A DNA stretch of 64,000 nucleotides from Papaver somniferum (GCF_003573695.1 NW_020621936.1:310001-374000); one strand, 5' to 3'; shown: positions 36,172 to 48,476, counted from the first letter of the stretch. Notes: generated by a model not told the origin, from the sequence alone. Made by a program: numbers and translations.

Positions 36172-36471
36172 CTAGCATCTGGGAACTGCTACCCTACAAA
36201 TCTGAGCCACACGTCTAGCGCTGGGGTTAGTGACATATTTGCTAAGGTTAGGGTCCCTAGCGTATGTGCAGAGGCAAGGTACTTGGGACCTCAGCCTACT
36301 GCAGCAAGTTGCGGTTGGCCTCGCATTTGATGAAATCGCGTTCAAGCATGGTGACAACTGTGTGACTTGGCAAGCAGCCATAGATCCTGGCATCTCGTTC
36401 ATCATCATCACTGCAAACAAAGCCAACGCTGCAAAGACAAACAAGTAACTGGAGGATGTAGTCTTCGCCAT
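36172..36471 (-). CDS. Type 2 non-specific lipid-transfer protein precursor (99 aa)
   Basis: A single-exon frame. Residues 1-32 are a signal peptide (hydrophobic core FVFAALALFAVMMM) with cleavage likely before ACQV, so the mature protein is about 67 residues and secreted to the cell wall. It has the complete eight-cysteine pattern: C-X7-C-X13-CC-X8-CXC-X23-C-X6-C. The residue inside CXC is Leu and the mature size is about 7 kDa, both marks of nsLTP type 2 rather than type 1. These proteins form four disulphides around a lipid-binding cavity and act in cutin or suberin deposition, membrane-lipid carriage or defence. The mature part is basic (many Arg). A TATA box and an AATAAA signal sit at sensible places. 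It looks functional. Confidence 0.92.
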   Translation of the reverse strand: MAKTTSSSYLFVFAALALFAVMMMNEMPGSMAACQVTQLSPCLNAISSNARPTATCCSRLRSQVPCLCTYARDPNLSKYVTNPSARRVAQICRVAVPRC

Positions 36472-36585
36472 CCCTATTAAATGAGAAAGACAAGCAAGAG
36501 ACAGTGGAGAAGTTAGAGAATTTGGTAGGAATTAAGATTATTGATTTTGTGAGTTTTGATGCTAAGAGAATGAGAATTCGTGAGG

Positions 36586-36594
36586 TTTATATAG
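36586..36594 (-). promoter_or_regulatory. TATA box of the lipid-transfer gene
   Basis: The minus strand reads CTATATAAA about 115 bases upstream of the ATG at 36471, giving a predicted 5' leader of about 85-90 bases. Confidence 0.75.
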
Positions 36595-37113
36595 ATGGAG
36601 AAGAAGCGAGGGCCTAAAGGTAAGAAAATCGAACACGTAATGTTCACTTCATGTGGTCTTAGAGGCCACTGAGCTTGTAATGAATGCAGCGTCGTCGGTT
36701 GCAAACCTATTGGTTTGTCTTGTATGTGCTTTTTTCTTCGTGAGATTTCAAACCCATGCGGTGTTTCAAAGATGTAGGGTCTGAACCATTATCACGGGCT
36801 ATTACGTGTTGCACAATCATCGATTGGGTTGTCTAATTTACTTAGATAATAACAAGATTTTGGACAAATTTATGGGTTTATAACCGCGTCCTAAAGAGAG
36901 CTATTGTCAAGCTATATATGCCTATAGGACACTCATTATGTAAATTTCTTCTTTGTTTCATCATTGTCTAACCATTAGTAATTGTCGGAAGAAAAAGAAA
37001 AAAAGATACCAAATTCACGGAAATTCTATAGAAAATGGTGGTCCAAACTTTTTATACTCTCCATATCTTCTATGGTATCTATCATTCTATCTACCCGACA
37101 CGTCTGCATTAAA
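36595..37113. other. Upstream region of the lipid-transfer gene; no other gene
   Basis: It holds the promoter of the minus-strand gene and then AT-rich spacer up to the poly(A) end of the LINE. No further motif was assigned. Confidence 0.5.
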
Positions 37114-37241
37114 TTTTTTTTTTGATCGGTAAAGAAAAGATTGATTGATCAAAAAAAGAAGAGGGCATACAAACTCATGCCACCCTTGCCAAAAAGAAAA
37201 GAAAAAAGAAAATAAAAGTGCTCAAAACAAGTTAAGAACAC

Positions 37242-39500
37242 TTAAGCAATGTCAAAATACATTTTACACCGATGTTTCATAACCTCTTTGGAGTCGATAT
37301 CTTCAAATTCTTTAAAGGCCAGAGACCAAATGAAAAGCATATACACTGCCTTATTACCAACTGCAACAGTTGAATTTTGATTACCATTGAAGACTCTATT
37401 ATTTCTTTCCTTCCAAACACACCAAATAACAGCCACAGGCACCAACTTCCAAATATCTCTCTTTACCTTGTCTGAACAATTAAGTTGCCAAGCCTCCAAA
37501 GCAGGTAGCACATCTTCAGGCATAGCAAAAATCCAATTAATCTTTGCAGTCAAAGTATCCCAAACTTTTCTTGCAAATTCACAATGAATAAGCAAATGAG
37601 AAGTTGTCTCTTAGGCAGGACAAAACACACAAGTGACAGGCACATCAATTCTTCTTTTCAGTAAGAAATCTCTAGTAGGTAATCTTCCATGAGCAATAAG
37701 CCAAAGAAAGAAGCCAATTTTAGGAGGGCATTTTAGGCTCCAGATGAACTTAAAAACAGCTGAGTCCTGCACAGTCTCATCTTCTAAAGAAAGTTTATCA
37801 TACAAAGAATTAACAGAGAAACATTTACTTGTAGTGAAAGGCCAGAATAACTCATCTTCTTTACTGACATTGAGCTGAAGTAATTGAAGGTCAGCCATAA
37901 GTAAATTGAACTCCATTCTAGCAGTAATATTTAATCTTCTTGGAGTCTGCAGATTCCAATTAATTGTATTTCCAATAATTGTATACATTTCAGCAACAAA
38001 ACGATTCTTTGCTCTAGAGATAGCAAAAAGATTTGGAAAACAAGTTTTAATTGGATTAGCATATAACCAATTATCCTGCCAAAATCTCACAAGAGCACCA
38101 TTATTAACCTTGAACCTGGCAAATTTCAGAAAAATAGAATTACTCTTCGTGATAGATTTCCAGACAGACCTGCCATAAGTACACTTTGGGATTTTAGGAG
38201 ACCATCCAACATCATTAAAGCCATACTTCTCATCAACAATTTTTTTTCCACATTGCTTCATTTTCAGTTGCATACCTCCAAGACCATTTAGAAAGTAAAG
38301 CTTGATTGACCAGCCTCAAGTTTTTAATTCCTAATCCTCCATACTTCTTCTTCTTGCACAAAGCATTCCATTTAACAGGGTGAATTTTCTTTCTTCCTTT
38401 GTTATCACTCCACAGAAAATCTCTCATAATTTTTTCTAGTTTCTTCAAGACAGAAGCAGGGATTTCAAATAAAGACATGTAGTAAATAGGAAAACTAGCA
38501 AGCACGCTATTTATGAGAGTTATCTTACCTGCTCTTGACAAGAGAGGCTTCTTCCAACCTGGAAATCTAGCAATAAATTTTTCCACTACTTTATCCCACT
38601 TTGCTACACCACTACATTTATCTCCCAAAGGCAAACCCAAATAAGTTGTTGGTAAGACACCATTATAGCAACCAAGAAGAGAAGAGAAAACATTTAAATC
38701 TCCATCATACCCTACATCATATGTCTGACTTTTTGCAAAATTAATTTTAAGACCTGTGAGCATCTCAAAAGAAAGAAGGATAAGTCTTAAATTCTTCACT
38801 TGTTCAATGTCAGCATCAAGAAAAATTAGAGTGTCATCTGCAAATTGCAGGTGACTAACCAACAAACCATCATTCTTCACCTTAAAACCAGAAAGAAGCC
38901 CTTTTTCTTGAGCCCTTTTAATCATAAAAGTAAGTGCTTCATCCACTAAGAGAAATAAGAAAGGTGAAATTGGATCACCTTGCCTAATGCCTTTGCTGCT
39001 TTTGAAATAACCTGTTGCACTCCCATTAACAAGAATAGAGAATCTTGTTAATCCTACACAACACCTAATCCATTGCCTCCATTTAATACCAAAACCCATG
39101 AGCTGAAAAATTTCATCCAAAAACTCCCAATTGACATGATCAAATGCTTTTTCAAAGTCTACCTTACAAAGAATGCGTGGCTTCCCACTTCTTACTCTAG
39201 AGTCAATAAGCTCATTAGCTATTAAAACACCATCCAAGATTTGTCTTTTCTTGACAAAGGCAGTCTGATGCTGAGAAATTATGGAAGGAAGAGTCTTCTT
39301 GAATCTTCCAGCAAGAATTTTAGAAACTATTTTATAATCCCCATGAATGAGGCTAATTGGTCTCAAATCTTTAATTTTCTTTATGCAATCTTTTTTAGGG
39401 ATCAAATCAATGAAAGTGTTTTTTAGTCTCCAATCAAGAAAGTATTTTTCCTGCAATTCTTTTGCCACATTAAAAAAATCATGCTTAATGAAATCCCAAC
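37242..39500 (-). pseudogene. LINE ORF2, 3' part: reverse transcriptase and zf-RVT
   Basis: Frame 39468-38233 carries RT motifs in order: IPKKD...LRPISLI, DFEKAFDHVNW, GIRQGDPISPFLF, the catalytic FADD box (about 38845) and GLKINFAKS, then YLGLPLG. Frame 38273-37611 contains zf-RVT (FIWSLKCPPKIGFFLWLIAHG...C-x2-C). A TAG near 37610 separates it from the last frame, HLLIHCEFARKVW...IWCVWKERNNRVF, ending at 37242. It continues exactly from 56487 once E2 and one CCAAC are removed. Confidence 0.88.
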
Positions 39501-40299
39501 TGTTTATGGGTGAAAACCGTTTTTGCTGATTTTGGTAATTTCGGTAGGTGGGTGGGAAACAAATCTAAACCCTAAACAAATGTACTGCACGGGAGTACTT
39601 TAGATTCGACAGATCAATCTGTACAAATCTGGCCTAAACCAAGAAATGGTCGTTCCAGACTTGCTTCGGTCCCAAAGTGGAGGAGAAGGGCTGCTTTAGG
39701 GAGGGAAGCGAAGAGAGTGTTGAGACCAGAACAGTTCTGGAAGAGTAGTGCTCGACTTGTATCAGAAGATGAAAGCTTCAGAAGCTTGCAAGAGTTGGAA
39801 GCTTTGAGAAAGCTAGCAAAGTTTCCTTTCTGAGTATTGTATTTCTCCGTGACCAAACTTGTTGTCTGGTGGAAATAGGTAAGACCTATTTATACAAGCC
39901 GAAGTGAAACGTACTCTGGTATCGTAAGAGAAGAAACGGATGAGTAAATGGGAGGAGGTGGTAACCGGTAACGCCTGGAATTGATGTTCCATAATGTTTG
40001 AGTGTTTCACTATTAATCCATGTATTTACTAACCGCTTTGCTCTTGTGACACTGTCTTAAAAAGGAAGTATTGTACGCCGCACGCTGTAAACCGCCAAAC
40101 CAAAAACCCTAAAGAGCATCCCCCAGCTTGTGGCATGCGTTGACGTCTCGAGTGTTTTCATGGAAAACGTGTAGCATGTTGCTGGTTACACAACGGGTGC
40201 AAGCGGCAATTCCAGGCTGCAAGTGGTGCAATGGCATGTGTGGCATGCCTTGGCTGCATGTTGCACATCGAGTGCGAGTGGTAATGCCAGGCTGCAAGT

Positions 40300-41232
40300 G
40301 GCGCTTTGGCATGCGCCAATGACATATGGCGGTTCTGGCCCTTGGGTTGCACGGTTGGCAAGATAGGCTGCAAGCGCCAATTTGGCATGTGCCAATGGCG
40401 TGTGTGGCGGCTTGGCCCTTGGGTTGCACGGTTGTCAAGCTAGGCTACAAGCGCCACTTTTGGCATGTGCCAATGACATGTGGCGGCTTTGGCCATTGGG
40501 TTGCACGGTTGGCAAGCTAGGCTGCAAGCGCCACTTTTGGCATGTGCCAATGGCATGTGTGGCGGCTTGGCCCTTGGGTTGCACGGTTGGCAAGCTAGGC
40601 TGCAAGCGCCACTTTGGCATGTGCCAATGGCGTGTGTGGCGGCTTGGCCCTTGGGTTGCACGGTTGGCAAGCTAGGCTGCAAGCGCCACTTTTGGCATGT
40701 GCCAATGGCATGTGGCGTCTTTGGCCCTTGGGTTGCACGGTTGGCAAGCTAGGCTGCAAGCGCCACTTTTGGCATGTGCCAATGGCATGTGTGGCAGCTT
40801 GGCCCTTGGGTTGCACGGTTGGAAAGCTAGGATGCAAGCGCCACTTTGGCATGTGCCAATGGCATGTGTGGCGGCTTGGCCCTTGGGTTGCACGGTTGGC
40901 AAGTTAGGCTGCAAGCGCCACTTTGGCATGTGCCAATGGCATGTGTGGCGGCTTGGCCCTTGGGTTGCACGGTTGGCAAGCTAGGCTGCAAGCGCAACTT
41001 TGGCATGTGCCAATGGCATGTGTGGCGGCTTGGCCCTTGGGTTGCACGGTTGGCAAGCTAGGCTTCAAGCGCCACTTTGGCATGTGCCGATGGCATGTGT
41101 GGTGGCTTGGACCTTGGGTTGCACGGTTGGCAAGCTAGGCTGCAAGCGCCACTTTGGCATGTGCCGATGGCATGTGTGGCGGCTTGGCCCTTGGGTTGCA
41201 CGGTTGGAAAGCTAGGCTGCAAGCGCCAGTTT
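40300..41232. repeat. 77-bp tandem array in the E2 3' LTR (about 12 units)
   Basis: Unit: GGCATGTGCCAATGGCATGT...GGGTTGCACGGTTGGCAAGC...CAAGCGCCACTTT. The period is exactly 77 bp across most of the array (repeat starts at 40846, 40923, 41000, 41077, 41154). 77 is not a multiple of three, so all frames stay open and produce many spurious ORFs. Confidence 0.95.
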
Positions 41233-41517
41233 TAGCAGGGTTGCCATGGTGCGCGGTGTGCGGCTTAATTTTTGCATGGTTGCCGTGGGGCGCAGTGTGC
41301 GGCTTAGTTTTGGCATGGTTTTCATGGTGTGCAATGTGCGACTTAGTTTTGGCATGGTTGCCATGGTGCGCAGTGAGCGGCTTAGTTTTGGCATGGTTGC
41401 CATGGTGCGCAGTGTGCGGCTTAGTTTTGGCATGGTTGCCAGGGTGCGCAGTGTGCGGCTAAGTTTTGGCATGGTTCCCATGGTGCGCAGTGAGCGGCTT
41501 AGTTTTGGCATGGTTGC
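41233..41517. repeat. 39-bp tandem array, part 1 (E2 3' LTR, left of E3)
   Basis: Unit: CATGGTTGCCATGGTGCGCA + GTGTGCGGCTTAGTTTTGG, about 7 units. It continues at 48222 after E3. Confidence 0.93.
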
Positions 41518-42794
41518 TATGACCGGTCCGCATAGTGGCGCACAATCATCGTGCATCACGGAGATTGTAACCTGGCAGATGAAGCTGCACAAGCCGACAG
41601 TGTAGCGCCAAGATGGCTGAGACAAGAAAGGTTACTTGGCATGGGCAACATTATGCGATAGTGTTGCATATCCTTATTCAGAGTTAGCCTAGTTCAAGAA
41701 AGGAATAAATGATGAGATGCAAAGTCACGGAATGACTTTGGCATGATCCTAAGTTTTGGCCAAGACTTAGACTGTGCATGTGCATCAATGGTGAGGCCAA
41801 ACACACCATTGGTGATTGTTGCTCGTCAAAGGATATGCAAGTGATGCATATGAAGCATGAAGTTGGTTTAAGCAAGTCAAGATTCAATTGGCATAATATT
41901 TGGATGTTGGCATCCAAATGAGCTAAGTGCGCGATGCAAGCTATAATAGTGTAACGCAAGCCATAATAGTGCAACACAAGCTATAATGGTGTAATGCAAG
42001 CCATAATAGTGCAACGAAAGCCATAATAGCAATATTTGGCAGAAGTGCAACCTGAGTTGCATGTTGCGGTGTTGCGGGATTTGAGTGCAAGAGTCGGATG
42101 CGAGCGTCACAAGCATGCCAAAGCGTGTGAGCAAGTTAGAGACGGTTATAAAGTGCTTTATAATCGAGTTTGGCATATCCTAACCGCTGAAGACATGTGT
42201 AGCGTCATTGTTTAAGCCATCACCAAAGCTAGCAGTTAAAAAAAAAGTGGAACTAGCGGTTAGGGGAACTGCCCATGGACAGATGGATGTTCATGGGGCG
42301 TGCAACAGAGTTGCATACGGATTGGCCCTGGTTACTTGGAATTATAAATAGCCATAGAACCCATTGTAGACAAGTTGTTCAATATTTCGAGTGTTGAGGA
42401 ACTAATTTTGCAGCAGAGAGTGAGTTTGATGTAGGCTTAGAGAATAAGCTTCTAAAGTCCATTGGTTGGACGATTTTGTATCTTCCCCTTAAGCTAATAA
42501 AAGTGAGTTTGTTGGCTTATACGTTTGGCTTTGGTTTACTGTTGATTTGCTTATACTCCCCAAATTCTGTGAAGCATAAACATGGCAAGAACCTCTTTGT
42601 AGTATGGGATACATAGTTTGGTAGAGAAAATCTGAGTAAGACTTCCATTGCATACTCTTGGTAGAGTTGGCTGATTGCATTGGTGCAATCATATAAGGCT
42701 GAAATACAAGTGGGTGATAAGAGATCACTGAACCGTTTGTGTTTCCAGGTTATACCTTCGCGAAAAATTGCTTGGAGCATTTGAAGGCGTGACA
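41518..42794 (+). repeat. E3 5' LTR (1277 bp)
   Basis: Very similar to 46942-48216. TATA candidate TATAAATA at 42343-42350. The first base pair is TA, not TG, in both LTRs. Confidence 0.9.
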
Positions 42795-42798
42795 ATAC

Positions 42799-42810
42799 GG
42801 GTATCAGAGC
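42799..42810 (+). other. E3 primer-binding site, initiator-Met tRNA type
   Basis: GGGTATCAGAGC, one mismatch from TGGTATCAGAGC, four bases after the LTR end. Confidence 0.75.
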
Positions 42811-42891
42811 ACGGTTGCTCTGTTTTGGCTTTGTGTTGGAAGATTTTCTCTGTTTTGCTCGAGTTTAGTTGCTGAAAGTTGTTAAATCGTA

Positions 42892-43965
42892 ATGGATGGT
42901 AAGAAGAGTTCGATGGATGCCTTAAGTGATAGGGTATCGGACTTGGAAGACATGATTGGCGAAGAGGTGCGCCATTCTAATGATGCTAATTATGATGCTA
43001 CGATTATGGCTCGCATCCAAGCGTCGGACAAGCATGTTGCTGATATGTTTGTGGTAGGCCATAGTGCAACTAAGAAGCATGAGGATTTGGAAGGCCAAAT
43101 CAATGCTTTTAAGACCATGTTCACAGGAGCCTTGAAAGAACTAACTGATGAGTTAAGTGTCTTGAGGCGTACAGTGAGTGTAATTGGCTCGGATCAAGCT
43201 ACTGCAGGTGGTAGTGGCAGTGACTTTACCAAGATTAAAATCCCAGAACCTAAGGAGTTTTCTGGCGCAAGATATGCGAAGGCGTTGGAGAATTTCATGT
43301 GGGACATGGACCAATACTTCAAGGCCGCCAGAACCCCGGAAGAAAAAAAGGTTACACTCGTTAGCATGTACCTGGAAGGTGATGCAAAGTTATGGTGGAG
43401 AACTAAAACTGATGATGACCTTACTACTGGTCGTCCAGGCATTGTGACATGGGTTGTCATGAAAGAAGAATTGAAGAGATAATTCTTACTAAGCAATGCT
43501 GCTTGGCTAGCCAGATAGAGCTTGCGTAAGCTAAGGCATACCGGTACACCACAGGAATACGTGAAGGAATTATCATCTCTGATGCTAGACATTCGCAACA
43601 TGTCGTAGGAAGACAAGTTGTTCAATTTTACATCTGGTTTGCAGCCGTGGGCTCAGGCTGAAGTGAGAAGGCAGGGTGCGAAAGACCTACCTTCAGCCAT
43701 TGCAATCGTGGACAGCCTTGCTGATTTTAGATCAGTCAATACCTCAACTGATGCTAATAGGAAGGGCAAGGACAAGGAAAACCAGAAGTCTAAGGACAAG
43801 GATAAGAAGAGTTTTGAGTCCAAGGAGAAAAGCTATCAAAGGGATGATAGTTTGGTTGCGAAGAACAAGGCTAGTGGCTGTTTCTTATGCAAAGGTCCTC
43901 ACCTTGCACGTGATTGTCCAAAGAAAGAAAAATTGTCCGCAATCGTCTCAATGATTTCGAGATGA
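42892..43965 (+). pseudogene. E3 Gag with zinc knuckle, three in-frame stops
   Basis: One frame from ATG 42892 to a stop at 43965, broken by TAA 43480-43482, TAG 43516-43518 and TAG 43606-43608. Residues 1-100 look coiled-coil (DALSDRVSDLEDMIGEEV). The Gag core follows with EFSGARYAKALENFMWDMDQ and YLEGDAKLWWR, typical of Ty3/gypsy elements. A Lys-rich linker leads to the knuckle C-FL-C-KGP-H-LARD-C (CX2CX3HX4C, about 43880-43918). The other variants could be read only by suppressing three stops, so it is dead. Confidence 0.8.
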
Positions 43966-44108
43966 TCCTTGGTAACAACTTTTTCAAAGAAGCAGAGGCA
44001 ACAATGATGCCTCACCTTGGCGGGATTTTCATACAAAGTCCTAGTGCACCTTGTTTCGTGAAAGGTGTAGGGAAAGTTAGTCCGGTTGACATGAAGTGTG
44101 ACAAATAG
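43950..44108 (+). pseudogene. Remnant of E3 protease end
   Basis: A frame shifted from gag reads MILGNNFFKEAEATMMPHLGG, like the I-L-G motif near the end of a gypsy protease. It stops at 44108. No active-site D-S/T-G and no RT follow. Confidence 0.45.
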
Positions 44109-44613
44109 AAGGTAAGTGAGTTTGCACCAGTCCGCTCGTTTGAAGAAAGCTTTAGCTGAGATTCATATGGAATTTGGATATCCTATGGATCTTAGTTTCC
44201 CTAGTTCGCCGTGATTAGCGCATGTATGAAGCAGGGGCATTGCGTTGCTGTTTGCAAGTGCCTGAACCTGCAAGGTTGCTGAAGTATGGAGGCTTTAACA
44301 CATATTTGTTTGTTTTTTCTGTTTTCAAGTAAAGTTGGGTGTTGCCTGATCTTACGGTCTTTAAAGATATCACACTTTAGTTGGTGTATTTGCTTTGGTA
44401 ATGTATTTTCTTTCGGTAAGGCCGAGTATTGGCCAGTGATGTAATGCGAATGGTCCCTATGTTTCTTATGTAAGGCTAGTGTAATGAATGAAGGAGGTGT
44501 TTAAGCAAAAACCTTGGCTCTTTTTGCTTAATATAAATCTAAGTTCATTGGGGAAGCACTACAAGTATACTTAGCCAAAGTATACAATAAGAAACGCTGA
44601 AAGCAAAACCAAG
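44109..44613 (+). other. E3 interior without coding motif
   Basis: No long frame; this is where pol would be. The E3 interior resumes at 46132-46941 after the solo LTR and is likewise non-coding. Confidence 0.5.
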
Positions 44614-46126
44614 TGATAGACGCATTTATGTGTCTATTTTCATCTCTATTGTGTATATTGTTAGTACCCATTTTTGTACTTATTTCGGTATTTTATCTCT
44701 TTGTAGGTGTTTTTGGAGAAATAAGCTTTTGCGGCGAAATTGGCTCTAAAAGTTGTTAAAGGCACCTGGGAGGACATTTGCTATTCGTACTCTCGCTTTG
44801 GATAAGGGGTAACCCATTTCTAGGCATGTGCTAAAGGGACACCGGAACTGGATAGGGGGAAACCTTTCTTCTTCACGTTTAAAACGGTTTTTGGCGGGAA
44901 AAGAGACTTCACGTCTGCAGATTTTGGACGTGAAGCTTTGGGAAGTTTTAAAGTGATTCAACACTGGAAATCGATTGGGCTGGACTTGATAGAGCAAAAC
45001 AGGTTTAATACATGCGTTTGGATCGATCGAATTGGGATGGAATTGCCGGAAAAAGGAAACAAAGTAAAAAAGGAAACACGGTCCCTGTCGAGTTTGTTTT
45101 TGGACATTCAGAGAGATTAAAGGCAAGAAATTCGTTCCAAAGATACATATTCTATCTAAGGAGAAGTTTGATATAATTGGGAGAGCTCAGAAACGCGTGA
45201 AACGAATTAGGGAAGAGATTATTGTCGTGACTGCCAAGGAAGGAAAGAAGAGATTTCGAAGCGATTTGGGAGAGATTTAATCGTCCTTTGACGTATAAAT
45301 AGGTTTCTTAGGGTCCCAAGAAGGGGGACGAAGAGTTTGGGGTAATTTAGAGAATCGAGGTCTGTCGAGAGTTTGGGGTCGAGAGGAGAGCTCAGGAGGA
45401 GAGAATCGGAGATTACAGGAAGCTTGTCTCTGCTGCTGCTGTTGCTGAAGAACAAGCGTTGCAACGAAGAACAGCGTCTCAAATTCGCAACAGTGCTACA
45501 GTATTCTCTCTGTAACAGCTGAACAACCACATTTATCTTCAGTTAGCCACACCTCCTGTAACAGTGAACTCTGTAACGCCAGTACGTCGTTGCATATTCA
45601 CTGAATCATATCATCTCTTCAAAAAAAACAACTTTTGAGCCATGATTTTTTCTTTTGAGCCTGTTTTTGATATGAGAAGCTAAACCCAAACACTGGGATG
45701 ACGGAGGAAGCCCTATTTCACGCATGTGGTAATTCTAATAATTCTTTTATGACTATTTGCATTGATTTTTAATCGATTTATGATTTTTATTGAATGAGTG
45801 TGATTTCGTTTGATGGTGTATGCTTGATCTATGTATTTTTGATACATCATGCTTTTGATTTACAATCATTGCTTTTCAAAAATCTATTTTTGGCAAAGAA
45901 CAAGAGTCCATATTTTTATTATTTGAACTATAATTAATTGGAATTATTATTTGAGTCGCATGAATGGAATTTGGTGGAATCCTGAGTCTCAGTCTCTCTC
46001 GACATTGTGACAAACCTTTTGTATATATATTTTCTATTTTTATTTTAAGTCTAGAACCCAATCTTATCGAGTCCGAGTTGAACGAATCTTATTACCACTT
46101 TTTCTACAACAATTAAAATCATATCA
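44614..46126 (+). mobile_element. E4: solo LTR of the E1 family (1513 bp)
   Basis: It starts TGATAGACGCATTTATGTGTC, as the E1 LTR does, and shares TAAGCTTTTGCGGCGAAATTGGCTC, the GATAAGGGG(C/T)(G/A)A blocks, the CGTATAAATAGG promoter region and the end ATCATATCA. It is bracketed by exact target duplications CCAAG (44609-44613 and 46127-46131). No internal region is present, the signature of unequal recombination between two LTRs. It is more diverged from E1 than the E1 LTRs are from each other. Confidence 0.92.
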
Positions 46127-46941
46127 CCAAGCAAAGAAGTAAAGTTGGTGGCATAGGCGAGTTTGCTGTTGGGAGAGTTACGTAGAAGTGCGACAGTATT
46201 TGGCAGCGATAGCATGGAGTAACGCAACAAGAATGAAGATGTAATCCCATCAAGCATATGAGTTAAGAGTAACTCATGATGAGGAAGAACATGATGCTGA
46301 TCTTCCGCTACATTAAAGCATAGCAGTTTGAAGGAACAAGTGAGGCCTTGTTGGTTTCAAAGGCACGTGAAGAGGATACCTAGTCTCTGGGAAGGCGGTC
46401 TAATGTTAGAGGTATCCTAAGTCATGGCTAATGTCATGCATTTCAGGCGAGTTTGCACAAAGGAGTTGCAAAAGATTGAAGAACATTTAGTCTACAATAA
46501 GACATGTTGAATTGCAAGAGTGCAATGTCAGTCGGAATTGAAGGCAAATAAGCTAAGTTATGCATATCATAGTGATATGTTAGCTGTTTGAAGTGTACAC
46601 TTAGGCACGGAATGGATTGAAGAAAGAATTTTTGCTAATGCAAGACGCATAACAACAGATTACAAGGAGCATTTGGGTGTTGAGATGTGAATGAAGTAGA
46701 GATTGAAGCATAGTCGACGATGCAACAATGAAGCTGGAATTCATAGGATCAATGGCAAGGCAAACAAACTAAGTGGAGGCATAAAGTACTAAGAAAAGAA
46801 GTTTGGAAAGAAGTGAAGGCCAAACAAAGTTGCTGATTTCTGAGATTGGTTCAGATGCGTACAAGGCCAAGAAAAGTTCAGTAGAGGCTGAACTGATGTT
46901 GCGTTCAATGAGGACGTTGAACAGATTGGGTGGGGGAGGTC

Positions 46942-48216
46942 TATGACCGGTCCACATAGTGGCGCACAATCATCGTGCATCACGGAGATTGTAACCTGGC
47001 AGATGAAGCTGCACAAGCCGACAGTGTAGCGCCAAGATGGCTGAGACAAGAAAGGTTACTTGGCATGGGCAACATTATGCGATAATGTTGCATATCCTTA
47101 TTCAGAGTTAGCCTAGCTCAAGAAAGGAATAAAGGATGAGATGCAAAGTCACGGAATGACTTTGGCATGGTCCTAAGTTTTGGCCAAGACTTAGACTGTG
47201 CATGTGCATCAATGGTGAGGCCAAACACGCCATTGGTGATTGTTGCTCGTCAAAGGAGATGCAAGTGATGCATATGAAGCATGAAGTTGGTTTAAGCAAG
47301 TCAAGATTCAATTGGCATAATATTTGGATGTTGGCATCCAAATGAGCTAAGTGCACGATGCAAGCTATAATAGTGCAATGCAAGCCATAATAGTGCAACA
47401 CAAGCTATAATGGTGCAATGCAAGCTATAATAGTGCAACGAAAGCAATAATGACAATATTTGGCAGAAGTGCAACCTGAGTTGCATGTTGCGGTGTTGCG
47501 GGATTTGAGTGCAAGAGCCGGATGCGAGTGTCACAAGCATGCCAAAGCGTGTGAGCAAGTTATAGACGGTTATAAAGTGCTTTATAACCGAGTTTGGCAT
47601 ATCCTAACCGCTGAAGACAGGTGTGGCGTCATTGTGTAAGCCATCACCAAAGCTAGCAGTTAAAAAAAAATGAAACTGGCGGTTAGGGGAACTGCCCATG
47701 GACAGATGGTTGTTCATGGGGCGTGCAACAGAGTTGCATACGGATTGGCCCTGGTTTCTTGGCATTATAAATAGCCATAGAACCCATTGTAGACAGGTTG
47801 TTCAATAGTTCGAGTGTTGGGGAACCATTTTGCAGTAGAGAGTGAGTTTGTTGTAGGCTTAGAGAATAAGCTTGTAAATCCCATTGGTTGGACGATTTTG
47901 TATCTTCCCCTTAAGCTAATAAAAGTGAGTTTGTTGGCTTCTACGTTTGGCTTTGGTTTACTGTTGATTTTCTTATACTCCCCAAATTCTGTGAAGCATA
48001 AACATGGCAAGAACCTCTTTGTAGTATGGGCTACATAGTTTGGTAGAGAAAATCTGAGTAAGACTTCTGTTGCATACTCTTGGTAGAGTTGGCTGATTGC
48101 ATTGGTGCAATCTTACAAGGATGAAATACAAGTGGGTGATAAGAGATCACTGAACCATTTTTGTTTCCGGGTTATACCTTCGCGAAAAATTGCTTGGAGC
48201 ATTTGAAGGCGTGACA
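46942..48216 (+). repeat. E3 3' LTR (1275 bp)
   Basis: Preceded by the purine tract GGGTGGGGGAGGTC (46928-46941). TATA candidate at 47766-47773. Confidence 0.9.
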
Positions 48217-48221
48217 GTTTC

Positions 48222-48476
48222 CATGGTGCGCGGTGTGCGGCTTAATTTTGGCATGGTTTCCATGGTGCGCAGTGTGCGGCTTAGTTTTGGCATGGTTGCC
48301 ATGGTGCGCGGTGTGCGGCTTAATTTTGGCATGGTTGCCATGTTGCGCAGTGAGCGGCTTAGTTTTGGCATGGTTACCATGGTGCGCGGTGTGCGCTTAA
48401 TTTTGGCATGGTTTCCATGGTGCGCAGTGTGCGACTTAGTTTTGGCATGGTTGCCATGGTGCGCAGTGTGCGGCTT
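48222..48476. repeat. 39-bp tandem array, part 2 (E2 3' LTR, right of E3)
   Basis: About 6.5 units of the same repeat. Together with part 1 this makes about 13-14 units, equal to the other LTR. Confidence 0.93.

Larger units (their letters stand above)
41518..48216 (+). mobile_element. E3: non-autonomous Ty3/gypsy-type LTR element inside the E2 LTR
   Basis: LTRs 41518-42794 and 46942-48216, both starting TATGACCGG and ending GCGTGACA. Probable target duplication GTTGC (41513-41517) / GTTTC (48217-48221), one mismatch. The primer site is at 42799-42810, gag at 42892-43965, then a trace of protease and no further pol. A solo LTR (E4) sits at 44614-46126. Without E4 it is about 5.2 kb. Confidence 0.85.

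Noticed and set aside
36230..36493. ORFs overlapping the lipid-transfer gene
   Set aside because: Shadows of the eight-cysteine gene in other frames; no motif of their own.
37100..37123. Target duplication of the split LINE
   Set aside because: The sequence after the poly(A) tail (GACACGTCTGCATTAAA on the plus strand) was looked for around 60-60.7 kb; only weak matches (ACACGTCGCAAGTC near 60510) were seen.
40300..41232. Possible CRISPR-like array
   Set aside because: Units are directly adjacent with no unique spacers, and the sequence is plant nuclear DNA.
40326..41625. Many ORFs of 60-140 residues on both strands in the E2 LTR arrays
   Set aside because: They are the 77-bp and 39-bp tandem units read in all frames. 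The 77-bp period shifts the frame each unit, and no start or codon pattern is conserved. The same holds for 53703-56405.
44746..45530. ORFs in the E4 solo LTR
   Set aside because: Chance frames in an LTR; they cross the promoter and are not present in the E1 LTRs.
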